From: Lucifugimonas sp038150225
GTDB lineage: Bacteria; Chloroflexota; Dehalococcoidia; Lucifugimonadales; Lucifugimonadaceae
Length of the DNA stretch: 24,521 nt
Assembly (NCBI GenBank): GCA_038150225.1
Contig: JAYQWG010000030.1
Coordinates: 1-24,521, forward strand
Reading direction: 5' to 3'
The first letter of the stretch is position 1. Each line of letters starts with the position of its first letter. Shown here in pieces: positions 14,512-22,476 of this stretch. The notes beneath the pieces were generated by a model. The model was not told the DNA's origin. It saw only the letters and a list, made by a program, of their open reading frames with translations, and searched no databases. A program made the position numbers and the translations under genes.

Positions 14512-15012
14512 TTAACCGTTGCTGCCGTCCGCAAAGACGCCGAACTGACGTTGAAACCAAACCAACGGATCACCGTCTGAGACCGAAATAGCCTCAACTT
14601 TGCCAATGAAGACTGTATGGTCACCTGCCGGATGAGCCGCGAAAACCGAGCAATCCATTGAAGCAATGGCATCCGCAATTACTGGTGATTGCTCAAGCTC
14701 ACCAAGTAAACCCGATTCCAGGTGCCCGCGAGACTCTGGCGGAGTGGCAAAGTGTTTCGCGATGTCGGTTTGCGAACTATCGAGGATTGAAATCCCAAAC
14801 CGTCCTGTACTAGAGATCAGTCCGTGAGACTGGCGTTCCTCGCCAACCACGGCGAGCACAAGAGGGGGATCAAGCGAAACAGAAGTAACGCTGCTGGCGG
14901 TCATCCCGTGCACCTCGCCATTCGGCTCAATCGTGGTTATGACCGTGACACCGGTAGCAAATCGCGACCACGCGTGGCGATACATTTGCTGAATTTCATC
15001 AGAGGATTCCAA
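14512..15012 (-). CDS. Flavin reductase-like domain protein (HpaC family)
   Basis: This 166-residue protein matches the FMN-binding split-barrel flavin reductases that supply reduced flavin to two-component monooxygenases. Family blocks are RFATGVTVITT (17-27), GMTASSVTSVSLDPPLVL (36-53), FGISIL (72-77) and GDHTVFIGKVEA (130-141), where the His is conserved. The start is TTG at 15012 with GGGA a few bases upstream. No partner monooxygenase lies in the window. The glycosyltransferase gene begins three bases after its stop; the functional tie between the two is unknown. A consensus -10 box lies 33 bases upstream. Confidence 0.88.
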   Translation of the reverse strand: MESSDEIQQMYRHAWSRFATGVTVITTIEPNGEVHGMTASSVTSVSLDPPLVLAVVGEERQSHGLISSTGRFGISILDSSQTDIAKHFATPPESRGHLESGLLGELEQSPVIADAIASMDCSVFAAHPAGDHTVFIGKVEAISVSDGDPLVWFQRQFGVFADGSNG

Positions 15013-15044
15013 TAGTTTCCCGCCCTGGAATTTTCGTGGTGCGG

Positions 15045-15050
15045 ATTATA
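15045..15050 (-). promoter_or_regulatory. Candidate -10 box of the flavin reductase gene
   Basis: On the minus strand this reads TATAAT, a perfect -10 consensus, and it lies 33 bases upstream of the TTG start in a 62-base gap. A TTGACG at 15073-15078 would be a good -35 but is 22 bases away, beyond the usual 16-18. At 17 bases the sequence is a poor GTTAGT. A start site here would separate this pair from the MMPL-lipoprotein operon. Confidence 0.35.
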
Positions 15051-15074
15051 GACGGAGCCACCCAACCACTAACG

Positions 15075-16163
15075 TCAACGATGTAACCATTCGATCGGTT
15101 CGGGATCGACGTAGCCCGATAGTTCAACGTACGCCATGCCGGTGATTAAATCCCCGTTCTTCGTGCCTGAAACATCAACTTTGCCTTCCCAGTATGTCGA
15201 CGCTCGGGGGAGTCCTTCGCTTACTTCTTGCTCATTGAAAACGGGCTGGAGAGTTACATCGAGAGCAATATCGTCGATGGTCATTCGCCATTCAGAGGGG
15301 TACTCACCTCCTGAATGTGGGCTGGTCCATGTGTCGAGTATGTCGATGTCGATCCCACTGGCGATGTGGGATAACTGGCCATCACCACCCATATACGTGG
15401 CATACAGATCTGCCGACTCACCGTCCACGCCACGAGCATCTGACACCATCAGCGCAGATCCGTCACTTAGAAGCAAAGCGAACCACTGCCAACCAGCGGG
15501 TTTTCCAACAACGAAGAAATTACCCCACTGATGATCGAACCAAGAGGTGCCTTCAACGGATAATTCTTCGCCGTTGAGCGTGATGGTGCCGTCGGTTTGC
15601 TGCCGTGGCCATGAGTAGTAGTACGTTGCTCCAGCTTCCGTTGGAATCCAACCGATTTCTTTGTGCAGCATGATGTCCGTTTGTGCCTCCAATTGGAGGT
15701 CGAGTCCGACCGCGTCGCCCTCAGCTTCGATTCGAAAAGTCCCAGGCGCAGGTCCAATGTCGAGGCTCCATCCAGCCAGATCAATGCCCGGATTTTCGGT
15801 GCTTGCAAGTCTCCCCCCAGCACGCGCTCTCGCCTCCACCACGTGTGCCTTTCCAGCGACATCTAAGACCGCACCTTGTGCGACATAGTTGGGCTCGTTT
15901 TCATCATCCTGGGATTTAAAGATCACGAAGTGATACCCGTACTCATCTCCAGATTCCGATTCAAGATGTCCATTGAAATACCACCACTCCAGTCGAGAAT
16001 CGTGCGCCAGTTCGTCTCGCGGGAGCTCGATGGGGATAGGTCGAGGCGTCGGATCCGGTGAAGCCCCGGCCGGGACAGGTCTCGGATCTGCTGAAACCGT
16101 GCATGAAGCAGCTATCAACAGCAGAATGACAACGAGTGAGGTTGTGCGTGATCTAGTGAGCAC
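15075..16163 (-). CDS. CrtC/AttH-like lipocalin-fold lipoprotein
   Basis: With a GTG start at 16163 the product is 362 residues. Residues 1-21 form a lipoprotein signal: charged LTRSRTT, hydrophobic LVVILLLIA, then AASC with Cys21 as the lipidated residue. A Pro-rich linker (about 29-45) precedes the double lipocalin-like domain of the carotenoid 1,2-hydratase/AttH group, seen in EWWYFNGHL (59-67) and GTSWFDHQWG (205-214). Some family members hydrate carotenoids; most are unassigned secreted proteins, and no carotenoid gene is nearby. The start is fixed by GGAGG six bases upstream, inside the end of the MMPL gene, which it overlaps by 11 bases. Reading from an ATG at 16250 would add 29 residues without signal-peptide character. 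Substrate is unknown. Confidence 0.85.
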   Translation of the reverse strand: MLTRSRTTSLVVILLLIAASCTVSADPRPVPAGASPDPTPRPIPIELPRDELAHDSRLEWWYFNGHLESESGDEYGYHFVIFKSQDDENEPNYVAQGAVLDVAGKAHVVEARARAGGRLASTENPGIDLAGWSLDIGPAPGTFRIEAEGDAVGLDLQLEAQTDIMLHKEIGWIPTEAGATYYYSWPRQQTDGTITLNGEELSVEGTSWFDHQWGNFFVVGKPAGWQWFALLLSDGSALMVSDARGVDGESADLYATYMGGDGQLSHIASGIDIDILDTWTSPHSGGEYPSEWRMTIDDIALDVTLQPVFNEQEVSEGLPRASTYWEGKVDVSGTKNGDLITGMAYVELSGYVDPEPIEWLHR

Positions 16164-18357
16164 GATCAACCTCCGGCAGTAGTTTGTCGAGCCATGCTGG
16201 CAACCACCAGTTCCAGTCTCCGGCGATACGCATGATCGATGGTGCAACAAGCGCCCTTACAAGCGTCACGTCAACAAATACCGCCAGCGCCAGACCCAAA
16301 CCAACAGCCTTCACCACGACGACGTCAGCCAGCACGAAACTCGCAGCAACCACGATCAGAATTCCCGCAGCACCGGTGATTATCAAACCGCTTTTTTGCA
16401 GCCCTTCGGCGACGCTAAGCTGGTTGTCTTTCGTGCGGTCGTACGCTTCAGAGACTCGCGAAAGCAGGAATATTTCGTAATCCATGCTTAGTCCAAAAAT
16501 AATCGCGAACAGGAGGATCGGAAGGGTCGCTTCGATAACCCCCATCGCCTCGAAATTCAGGACTCCCGAAAGATTGCCTTCCTGGAAAACGAAAACCAGC
16601 GCTCCGTAGCTTGCGAGAATTGAAAGGACATTCAGGACCACGGCTTTTAGCGGAAGTATGACCGACCTGAACAAGATCATTAGAGAGACATAAGTAACCA
16701 GTAGCACGGCGCCAATCACATACGGGAACTTCCCGTAGAGAGTGTTGACGATGTCAGTGATTTCTCCTGCTCCACCGTTTACATGCAGTTCACCTGTTTC
16801 AGGAACAAGTGCACGTATTTCCGACACGAGAGAACGGGTTTCCGGCCAGAACGGGTGCAGGTCGCTCTCAACCAGGTACAAAATCGCGCCATCACGTGCG
16901 GCATCCCTGATCAATCGTGACGCTGTGACATCAGTTACTGATTCCGGGTACTGATACAGAATTTCGTAGTCATCTGGTCCAAGCGTTGGATCAATATTCA
17001 CGACACTTGAAACACCACTCACACCTTCTAACGATTCGATAGCCCTACCGATGTCATAAGCGTCCTGAATGTTCTCTGAATCGAACGGGCTTCCTTCGAA
17101 TGTGTACGCCACGGGTATGACCGTCTTGACAGCGAATCCAAACTCTTCCCTAAGCACGTCAAAGCCTTGTCGAGATTCAAGCGAATCGGGAAGAATCGTG
17201 GCGTCGACTGTTCCAAGTCGCATCGACATTGCGGGAACAGCAAGCAAAACCAGGACGGTGGAAGTTGGGATCAGCACCAGCCAGGGTCGTCTCATCACCC
17301 AGTTAGAAAATGGTCCCCAGAAGCTGGAACGTTTCTGCCAATCGGGTCCAATCCTGAATCGATTGACCCGTTCACCAAGCACAGCGAGAATCGCGGGCAT
17401 TAGAGTCAGGGCTGCTAACAGCGCAGCGAATATGACCGCTACAGCCCCGATGCCTACTGACCTGAGCATCATCACGTCGAATGCGATCAAGCTAAGTAGT
17501 CCGATTAAACTGGTTACGGCTGAGAACAAAATCGCTCGACCAGCTCGTACCTGAGCGTTGACCACGGCTGACTCAACGGACTGCCCCGCCCTGAGTTCTT
17601 CCTGGAATCTCGACGTGTAGAAAAGAGAGTAGTCAATCCCTATACCAATTCCGAGCAACGTCACGATATTCAAGGCGAAGACTGACATGTCGACACCTTG
17701 GGATATAAAAAACACGATCCCAAGACCAACCACGACTCCTCCACCACCAACCGCAGCAGGGAGAATCGCCGCTACAAGCGTTCCAAATACGAGCAGGAGA
17801 GTGAGAGTGGCAATCGGGAATGCGACCGTCTCACTACGGCGTAAATCTTCCTCGCTCGCAAGAGAGATATCGCGGTAAAGGGCTGGACCTCCCGTAACGA
17901 CCATCTTCAACGGACCCGGATCAACCACCGCATCAACGATCTTGAGAAATTCGACCGACTCTTCTAATTCAATAGTTAGACCGGTGGTCACGTGAACAGT
18001 ATTGCTTTGAGGTGACACCCGTTCCGGATCGTCAAGGTGGGTAACGACGAAAGACACTTCGTCATACTCAAGAAGGGGTTGCGTCGCTGTTAGAACAGCA
18101 TCTGAGTACCGCGGATCAAACGGAGACCACTCGTGATGACTGAATACAAAGTCAACGGAAAGGGTCGAAAGCTCCAGTCGTTCCTGCAGCACCTGTCGGG
18201 CTTTTACCGACGGGAATGATTCGTTCGAGAATCCGCCAGGTTTCAGAAACTCGTGTGCTCTCGGGGCGAACGGTGCGGATACAGCAATGATCACAGCCCA
18301 CGTGGCGAGAACCACGTATTTTCGACGAGCCACGAATGAGCCAAGTGCGAAAAGCAT
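16153..18357 (-). CDS. MMPL/RND-superfamily transporter
   Basis: This 734-residue inner-membrane protein has the two-fold MMPL layout: one N-terminal helix (about 13-30), an exported loop (about 35-175), five helices (about 178-330), then the repeat with a helix at 358-376, a second loop (about 380-545) and five helices (548-708). The proton-relay motifs are GIDYSLFYTSR with Asp242-Tyr243 and GLSMDYEIFLLSR with Asp626-Tyr627. Relatives export lipids, siderophores or hydrophobic compounds. No membrane-fusion partner lies beside it. The downstream lipoprotein gene overlaps its end by 11 bases, which suggests coupled synthesis and a shared envelope role. The ATG at 18357 lacks an obvious Shine-Dalgarno site; an AT-rich inverted repeat takes its place. 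Confidence 0.9.
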   Translation of the reverse strand: MLFALGSFVARRKYVVLATWAVIIAVSAPFAPRAHEFLKPGGFSNESFPSVKARQVLQERLELSTLSVDFVFSHHEWSPFDPRYSDAVLTATQPLLEYDEVSFVVTHLDDPERVSPQSNTVHVTTGLTIELEESVEFLKIVDAVVDPGPLKMVVTGGPALYRDISLASEEDLRRSETVAFPIATLTLLLVFGTLVAAILPAAVGGGGVVVGLGIVFFISQGVDMSVFALNIVTLLGIGIGIDYSLFYTSRFQEELRAGQSVESAVVNAQVRAGRAILFSAVTSLIGLLSLIAFDVMMLRSVGIGAVAVIFAALLAALTLMPAILAVLGERVNRFRIGPDWQKRSSFWGPFSNWVMRRPWLVLIPTSTVLVLLAVPAMSMRLGTVDATILPDSLESRQGFDVLREEFGFAVKTVIPVAYTFEGSPFDSENIQDAYDIGRAIESLEGVSGVSSVVNIDPTLGPDDYEILYQYPESVTDVTASRLIRDAARDGAILYLVESDLHPFWPETRSLVSEIRALVPETGELHVNGGAGEITDIVNTLYGKFPYVIGAVLLVTYVSLMILFRSVILPLKAVVLNVLSILASYGALVFVFQEGNLSGVLNFEAMGVIEATLPILLFAIIFGLSMDYEIFLLSRVSEAYDRTKDNQLSVAEGLQKSGLIITGAAGILIVVAASFVLADVVVVKAVGLGLALAVFVDVTLVRALVAPSIMRIAGDWNWWLPAWLDKLLPEVDRAH
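16170..16174 (-). promoter_or_regulatory. Shine-Dalgarno site that sets the GTG start of the lipoprotein gene
   Basis: Minus-strand GGAGG lies inside the last codons of the MMPL gene, six bases before GTG 16163. A TTG in the same frame directly abuts the site and is therefore too close. This places the start immediately before the lipoprotein signal peptide. Confidence 0.75.
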
Positions 18358-18359
18358 TA

Positions 18360-18375
18360 TTTGATTATGATCAAA
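18360..18375. repeat. Small inverted repeat at the MMPL translation start
   Basis: TTTGAT (18360-18365) and ATCAAA (18370-18375) form a perfect six-base inverted repeat with a four-base centre, ending two bases before the ATG of the MMPL gene. It occupies the place of the ribosome-binding site. It could be an operator half-site pair or a weak RNA hairpin; six base pairs of AT-rich sequence can also arise by chance. Confidence 0.3.
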
Positions 18376-18447
18376 GTCTCAGCGGTACGCCACATGTTCA
18401 GGTGTACGTTCGGTCGATCAATTGCGATGCTGACGTTAGTTAACAAA

Positions 18448-18476
18448 AGAGCGGGCATCAAATTGATGCCCGCTCT
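18448..18476 (-). terminator. Rho-independent terminator after gyrA
   Basis: A perfect 13-base-pair stem (arms 18448-18460 and 18464-18476, AGAGCGGGCATCA) with a three-base loop begins 23 bases after the gyrA stop. Read on the minus strand it is followed by TTTTGTTAAC. The hairpin after rpmE has nearly the same tail, so this is probably the common terminator style of the genome. Confidence 0.9.
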
Positions 18477-18499
18477 CTAGAACCACTTTGGTAGAAGAG

Positions 18500-21082
18500 C
18501 TATTCCTCTTCCGATGCCTCAACCTCTTCGGTTTCAACCTGGTCCACCGATTCGCTTTCAACTTCTGACGTGCCGTTGTCACCAGCCTCCAGTGCATCGA
18601 GATCAACCTCTGCGCTGGCTTCCCGTCGTTCGGAAATCACTCGGATCGCCGATATGCGGTCGCCTGATTCTGGCACCTGGATCTTCACGCCCTGGGCAAT
18701 TCGACCTGTCGACCGAATTTCACCGAGGTTAGTCCTGATCACCTGCGCTTTCTCACTGACAAGGACCAGCTTTCCAGTTGAATCAGTTCGAATGTCTTCG
18801 CTAACAACCGCAGAATCAGCAACTTTGCCGGTCTTGGTCGTGACTTTCAGGGTGATCAATCCCTTACCACCACGCCTTTGCTGCGTGTAGTGACGGAGGA
18901 GTGAAAGCTTTCCGTAGCCTTTCTGGCTGACAATCAGCAAGTAGCCCTCATCATCCACGACGTTCATCGAGACGATTTCGTCTTTGCCTTGCAGGACCAT
19001 TCCTCGCATTCCACCAGCAGCACGCTGTCGTGGTCGAACGTCTGAGGTTCGGAACCGGATAGACATACCTTCCTTGGTGACGAGAATCACATCTTCGTCA
19101 TCATCTGCAAGTACGGCACTGACCAGTGAGTCGTCACCCTTCAGGTTGAAGCACTTCAAACCGCTGCGGTTCATGTTTCTCAGCAATGGCAAGTGCATAC
19201 GCTTTATCTGACCGTTCTTGGTGACCATCACCAGGTAGGTATCTTCGAGATAACTCGATACAGCTACCACAGCATGAACCTCTTCTCGTGGTTCCATGTT
19301 GAAACCGAGGTTTTGCACAGGTGTGCCACGTGAGTTGCGTGACTGGTCAGCAGGGAGTTCAAACACTCTCGAAGCGAAGACTCGACCTCTGTCAGTGAAG
19401 AACAGCAGGTAGTCGTGGGTGTCGGCTATCTGGAGGTGTGGCGTTACGTCGTCTTCCTTGGTCATGCGCTGACCTCGTACACCCTTGCCTCCGCGGTGTT
19501 GCTTCTTGTAGGTGTCGAGCTTGACTCGCTTCACGTATCCGTTGCGGCTGAGCGTAATAACGACATCTTCGTGAGGTTCTGTATCCTCACGTCGCCACTC
19601 ACCAAGTTCTTCAGGGTGAACAACAGTTCGTCGCTCGTCGCCGTACTTGCGTTTGAGTTCCTGGGTTTCCTTGCGGACTACTGCAAGAACTTTGGCGGCG
19701 TCGGAAAGCAGGTCTTCGAGTTCCTGTACAAGAGCAAGAAGCTCGTTGTACTCGTTCTCGATCTTTTCTCGCTCAAGAGCTGCCAAGCGGCGGAGCTGCA
19801 TGTCGAGGATCGCCTGTGCCTGAATCTCAGACAGGCCGAACTCGTTCATCAAGTTCCCGCGTGCTTCTTCAACGTCAGCCGAGTTTCGGATCAGCTCGAT
19901 CACACGGTCGAGGTTATCGATGGCAATACGAAGTCCTTCGAGGACATGCAGTCGTGCCCGAGCCTTTTTCAAATCGAACTCAGCTCTTCGACGTACTACT
20001 TCCTCTCGGAATTCGATGTAGTGCCTCAGAGCCTGTTTGAGAGTGAGAACTCGTGGTGTGCCATCGACCAGCGCAATCATGTTCACCGAGAACGAATTAC
20101 GCAGGTTGGTCTGCTTGTAGAGATTGTTCAGGACAACAGGAATGTGAGCTCCGCGCCTCATTTCGAGGACGATGCGCATACCCTTGCGGTCCGACTCGTC
20201 GCGAATTTCCGAAATACCTTCGATCTTCCGAGCCTTGATGAGATCGGCGATCTTGGCAACGAGGGAAGCTTTGTTGACCTGGAACGGGATTTCCGTGAAC
20301 ACCAGGCGTTTTCGATCCTGGCGCGGAACATCTTCGATTTCGTGACTTGCCTGGACCATGACCCGCCCACGTCCGGTGACGTATGCGTTGCGAATACCTT
20401 CCTGACCCCAAATGTGGGCTCCGGTCGGAAAGTCTGGTCCCTGCACATGCTTCATAAGGTCATCAACGGAAGCATCAGGGTTTCCGATCAGATGAACGAC
20501 GGCGTCACATATTTCCGCTGCGTTGTGCGGTGGAATGTTGGTCGCCATTCCGACAGCGATACCTGCAGCACCGTTTACAAGCAGAGCCGGGAGTCGTGCT
20601 GGAAGAACCGTTGGCTCTTTTAGCGACTGGTCAAAGTTCTCTCCCCAGTCGACCGTCTCCTTATCAATATCGCCAAGGATCATCTCGGTGATTGATGACA
20701 AGCGACACTCGGTGTAACGCATAGCAGCCGGCGGATCACCGTCGACTGAACCGTAGTTACCCTGACCATCGACAAGCGGGTACCTAAGTGAGAAGTCCTG
20801 CGCCATTCGCACCTGTGCGTCGTACACAGAGCTGTCCCCATGAGGGTGGTACTTACCGAGCACTTCACCTACGAGACGTGCGCTCTTCTTGTACGAAGAG
20901 GTCGGACGCATGCCCTGATCGTGCATCGCATAGAGGATTCGACGCTGTACGGGCTTTAGACCATCGCGAACGTCAGGCAGTGCCCTGGACACGATAACGC
21001 TCATCGCGTAGTCCAGGTACGAGGCTTTCATCTCCTCTTCAATGCCAATGGGTCGAATATCACCGAGGTCGCTGTTGACCAT
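18500..21082 (-). CDS. gyrA: DNA gyrase subunit A
   Basis: GyrA cuts and religates DNA while GyrB hydrolyses ATP, introducing negative supercoils. The 860-residue protein has the catalytic Tyr123 in AAMRYTECRLS and the winged-helix region GKYHPHGDSSVYD (77-89). The residues equivalent to E. coli Ser83 and Asp87 are Ser84 and Asp88, the quinolone-sensitive state. The C-terminal wrapping domain (from about 500) holds the GyrA box as QHRGGKG (528-534), and a second exact QRRGGKG occurs at 735-741; the GyrA box identifies gyrase rather than topoisomerase IV. The last 40 residues are very acidic, a feature that tunes supercoiling in some gyrases. The ATG at 21082 has GGAG six bases upstream. gyrB is not adjacent. 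A 146-base gap with an alternating purine-pyrimidine tract precedes it. Confidence 0.97.
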   Translation of the reverse strand: MVNSDLGDIRPIGIEEEMKASYLDYAMSVIVSRALPDVRDGLKPVQRRILYAMHDQGMRPTSSYKKSARLVGEVLGKYHPHGDSSVYDAQVRMAQDFSLRYPLVDGQGNYGSVDGDPPAAMRYTECRLSSITEMILGDIDKETVDWGENFDQSLKEPTVLPARLPALLVNGAAGIAVGMATNIPPHNAAEICDAVVHLIGNPDASVDDLMKHVQGPDFPTGAHIWGQEGIRNAYVTGRGRVMVQASHEIEDVPRQDRKRLVFTEIPFQVNKASLVAKIADLIKARKIEGISEIRDESDRKGMRIVLEMRRGAHIPVVLNNLYKQTNLRNSFSVNMIALVDGTPRVLTLKQALRHYIEFREEVVRRRAEFDLKKARARLHVLEGLRIAIDNLDRVIELIRNSADVEEARGNLMNEFGLSEIQAQAILDMQLRRLAALEREKIENEYNELLALVQELEDLLSDAAKVLAVVRKETQELKRKYGDERRTVVHPEELGEWRREDTEPHEDVVITLSRNGYVKRVKLDTYKKQHRGGKGVRGQRMTKEDDVTPHLQIADTHDYLLFFTDRGRVFASRVFELPADQSRNSRGTPVQNLGFNMEPREEVHAVVAVSSYLEDTYLVMVTKNGQIKRMHLPLLRNMNRSGLKCFNLKGDDSLVSAVLADDDEDVILVTKEGMSIRFRTSDVRPRQRAAGGMRGMVLQGKDEIVSMNVVDDEGYLLIVSQKGYGKLSLLRHYTQQRRGGKGLITLKVTTKTGKVADSAVVSEDIRTDSTGKLVLVSEKAQVIRTNLGEIRSTGRIAQGVKIQVPESGDRISAIRVISERREASAEVDLDALEAGDNGTSEVESESVDQVETEEVEASEEE

Positions 21083-21171
21083 AAATTACTCCACTGAGGA
21101 TTAGTGGTTCCGAACGTGAATTCCAATTGGACGCGCAGAACGAAAAATAACCCTTCAACAATACTCTTCCC

Positions 21172-21210
21172 CACGTGTGCGCGCAACGCACGTGCGCACG
21201 CGCACGCGTG
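21172..21210. repeat. Alternating purine-pyrimidine inverted repeat upstream of gyrA (possible Z-DNA)
   Basis: Thirty-nine bases alternate strictly between purine and pyrimidine, broken only by AA at 21185-21186; the second part is 25 bases without a break. The ends (21172-21183 and 21199-21210) are inverted repeats with one mismatch, and the centre holds the palindrome CGCACGTGCG. GC/AC-rich alternation like this can flip to Z-DNA or extrude a cruciform under negative supercoiling. It lies about 90-128 bases upstream of gyrA and just after the end of the amidotransferase-like gene. It lacks a T-run, so it is a poor Rho-independent terminator. Any supercoiling-sensor role is an inference. Confidence 0.6.
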
Positions 21211-21228
21211 ATTCGTCGAAAAACGCTG

Positions 21229-21831
21229 TTATTGGTCGCTGCGTTCGACGAGGGCGAGCAGCAAGCTATCAAACCCTTTCGGGGTGCTTTCGAAGTCTTG
21301 GGCGGGCCATTGAACACCGATCAACCATTCCCGCCCAGGTTTCTCGATCGCTTCAATTACCTGATCGTCAGCATAGACGGACGAAAGCAGTCCATCTGCT
21401 ACCTGGCCTGGCCGTAGCGCGTGTGTGTGGGTTGACGGTGCCGTTACCCAGCCAGAGCCTGCGATCGTGTAAGAGATCTTTCCACCTGGAGCTATGAACA
21501 CGGGATGCTTGCTTGCCTCACCGGGCTGCCCATGGTCGTCACATGGCTCGGGCAGTCCACCACCAAGTTCAACGTTCAGGGCGTGCATGCCCCATCCAAT
21601 CCCAAGAACAGGGAGCTGACGGTCGATCGCTTCTTTCACTATGGCCGGGACGCTAGAAACGTCCTCGAGGGGTTGCTCACCGGCAAGCATTAGACCACCT
21701 ACGTCGGAAGGCATAGCACCGGATAGCTCCTGTACAAGAACTGCTTGTCCCTCGGCATGCTCAATAGCTCTCACAAACGGAGCAGGATCTTCCGACGGGT
21801 GGACGTAGAGTGCGACTTTAGGCAAGTTCAA
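21229..21831 (-). CDS. Class I glutamine amidotransferase-like protein lacking catalytic residues
   Basis: The 200-residue protein has the flavodoxin-like class I amidotransferase fold, closest in pattern to the gamma-glutamyl hydrolase/PuuD (peptidase C26) group: GGLMLAGEQPL (45-55), PVLGIGWGMHALNVELGGGLP (74-94, given here for position), and IGVQWPAQ (171-178). The usual nucleophile in GxCxGM is Gly79, and the usual His-Pro-Glu after VQW is Pro-Ala-Gln (176-178). It therefore cannot work as a normal glutaminase and may be a binding or regulatory relative. The TTG start at 21831 has a weak ribosome site. It lies between pspAB (47-base gap) and gyrA on the same strand. The frame is intact, which argues for a kept function. 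Confidence 0.75.
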   Translation of the reverse strand: MNLPKVALYVHPSEDPAPFVRAIEHAEGQAVLVQELSGAMPSDVGGLMLAGEQPLEDVSSVPAIVKEAIDRQLPVLGIGWGMHALNVELGGGLPEPCDDHGQPGEASKHPVFIAPGGKISYTIAGSGWVTAPSTHTHALRPGQVADGLLSSVYADDQVIEAIEKPGREWLIGVQWPAQDFESTPKGFDSLLLALVERSDQ

Positions 21832-21878
21832 ATATCCGTGCTGAGGCGGGTTTGTATCGAATTAGGAACAGGCGGCGA

Positions 21879-22475
21879 CTAGAACGGGATGCCCCAGAGA
21901 CCCATCCATTCAGTCAGGGAACGCTCGACAAGCAGCCCATGCTTCCTGAGGTCGTGTCCAAGCTGGGCTTCGGTTGGTCGATCACGCTCGCCTTCTTCAT
22001 CCCCGGTCGGCACGAACGGGTAAAACGATTTCCGGTCGTAGCGGTAAATCCAGTAGGTCCGCAATCCCGACCGATACGTGTTGTCTTCTACCGTTCCTGT
22101 GAAATACAACTCGAATACCGCAGCCAACAAGTTGTCTGCACCGTCGTTGGCACCAATTGCGTTCCCAACCGTATAAACGCTCGAAACCAGATCCTCGAAG
22201 CTTCCGTCCTCGAGAACGACCCAGCGCATGCCATGGTCATCATCTACGATATCGAAGGCGGTTTTCGTCGCCCCCGCGCCGGAGTACAGCACCGGGTTCA
22301 GCTCGTTTTTTATGTCCCTTAGAAACGCAATTTCATCATCGTTCCGGTAAATGACCCCGGCTCGACGAGATGGGGTGATCTCGCCCCCTGCCTGCAAGCG
22401 AGCCTCGGCTTTTATGACGGTCGACATCGCCGACCAATCTGACTTGGGCGCTTTAGTAGATCGAAAAAATGGCAC
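21879..22475 (-). CDS. pspAB: PspA-associated protein PspAB
   Basis: This 198-residue soluble protein resembles the PspAB family found with PspA or HtpX in actinobacteria, archaea and Chloroflexota. The recognisable block is YRYDRKSFYPFVPTG (144-158), the C-terminus ends TEWMGLWGIPF, and the N-terminal half has the family's RLQAGGEITPSRRAGVIYR-like pattern. Function is not established; it is linked to membrane stress by its partners. The GTG at 22475 begins one base after the htpX stop, so the two are probably translated together. A 156-residue frame on the opposite strand is a shadow. No PspA gene is in the window. Confidence 0.8.
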   Translation of the reverse strand: MPFFRSTKAPKSDWSAMSTVIKAEARLQAGGEITPSRRAGVIYRNDDEIAFLRDIKNELNPVLYSGAGATKTAFDIVDDDHGMRWVVLEDGSFEDLVSSVYTVGNAIGANDGADNLLAAVFELYFTGTVEDNTYRSGLRTYWIYRYDRKSFYPFVPTGDEEGERDRPTEAQLGHDLRKHGLLVERSLTEWMGLWGIPF

Positions 22476-22476
22476 G

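Noticed and set aside
16164..16250. N-terminal extension of the lipoprotein gene to ATG 16250
   Set aside because: The added 29 residues lie wholly inside the MMPL gene, are not signal-like, and the GGAGG at 16170-16174 points to GTG 16163.
19415..20623. A 402-codon open frame on the plus strand opposite gyrA
   Set aside because: It is fully antisense to conserved GyrA sequence, its translation has no recognisable motif and the composition is that of a mirrored coding frame. It is a long shadow.
21172..21210. The GC-rich repeat as a Rho-independent terminator for the amidotransferase-like gene
   Set aside because: No T-run follows on either strand and the stem has a mismatch with a 15-base loop.
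21852..22322. A 156-codon plus-strand frame opposite pspAB
   Set aside because: The minus-strand product has PspAB family blocks and is coupled to htpX; the plus-strand product resembles nothing.
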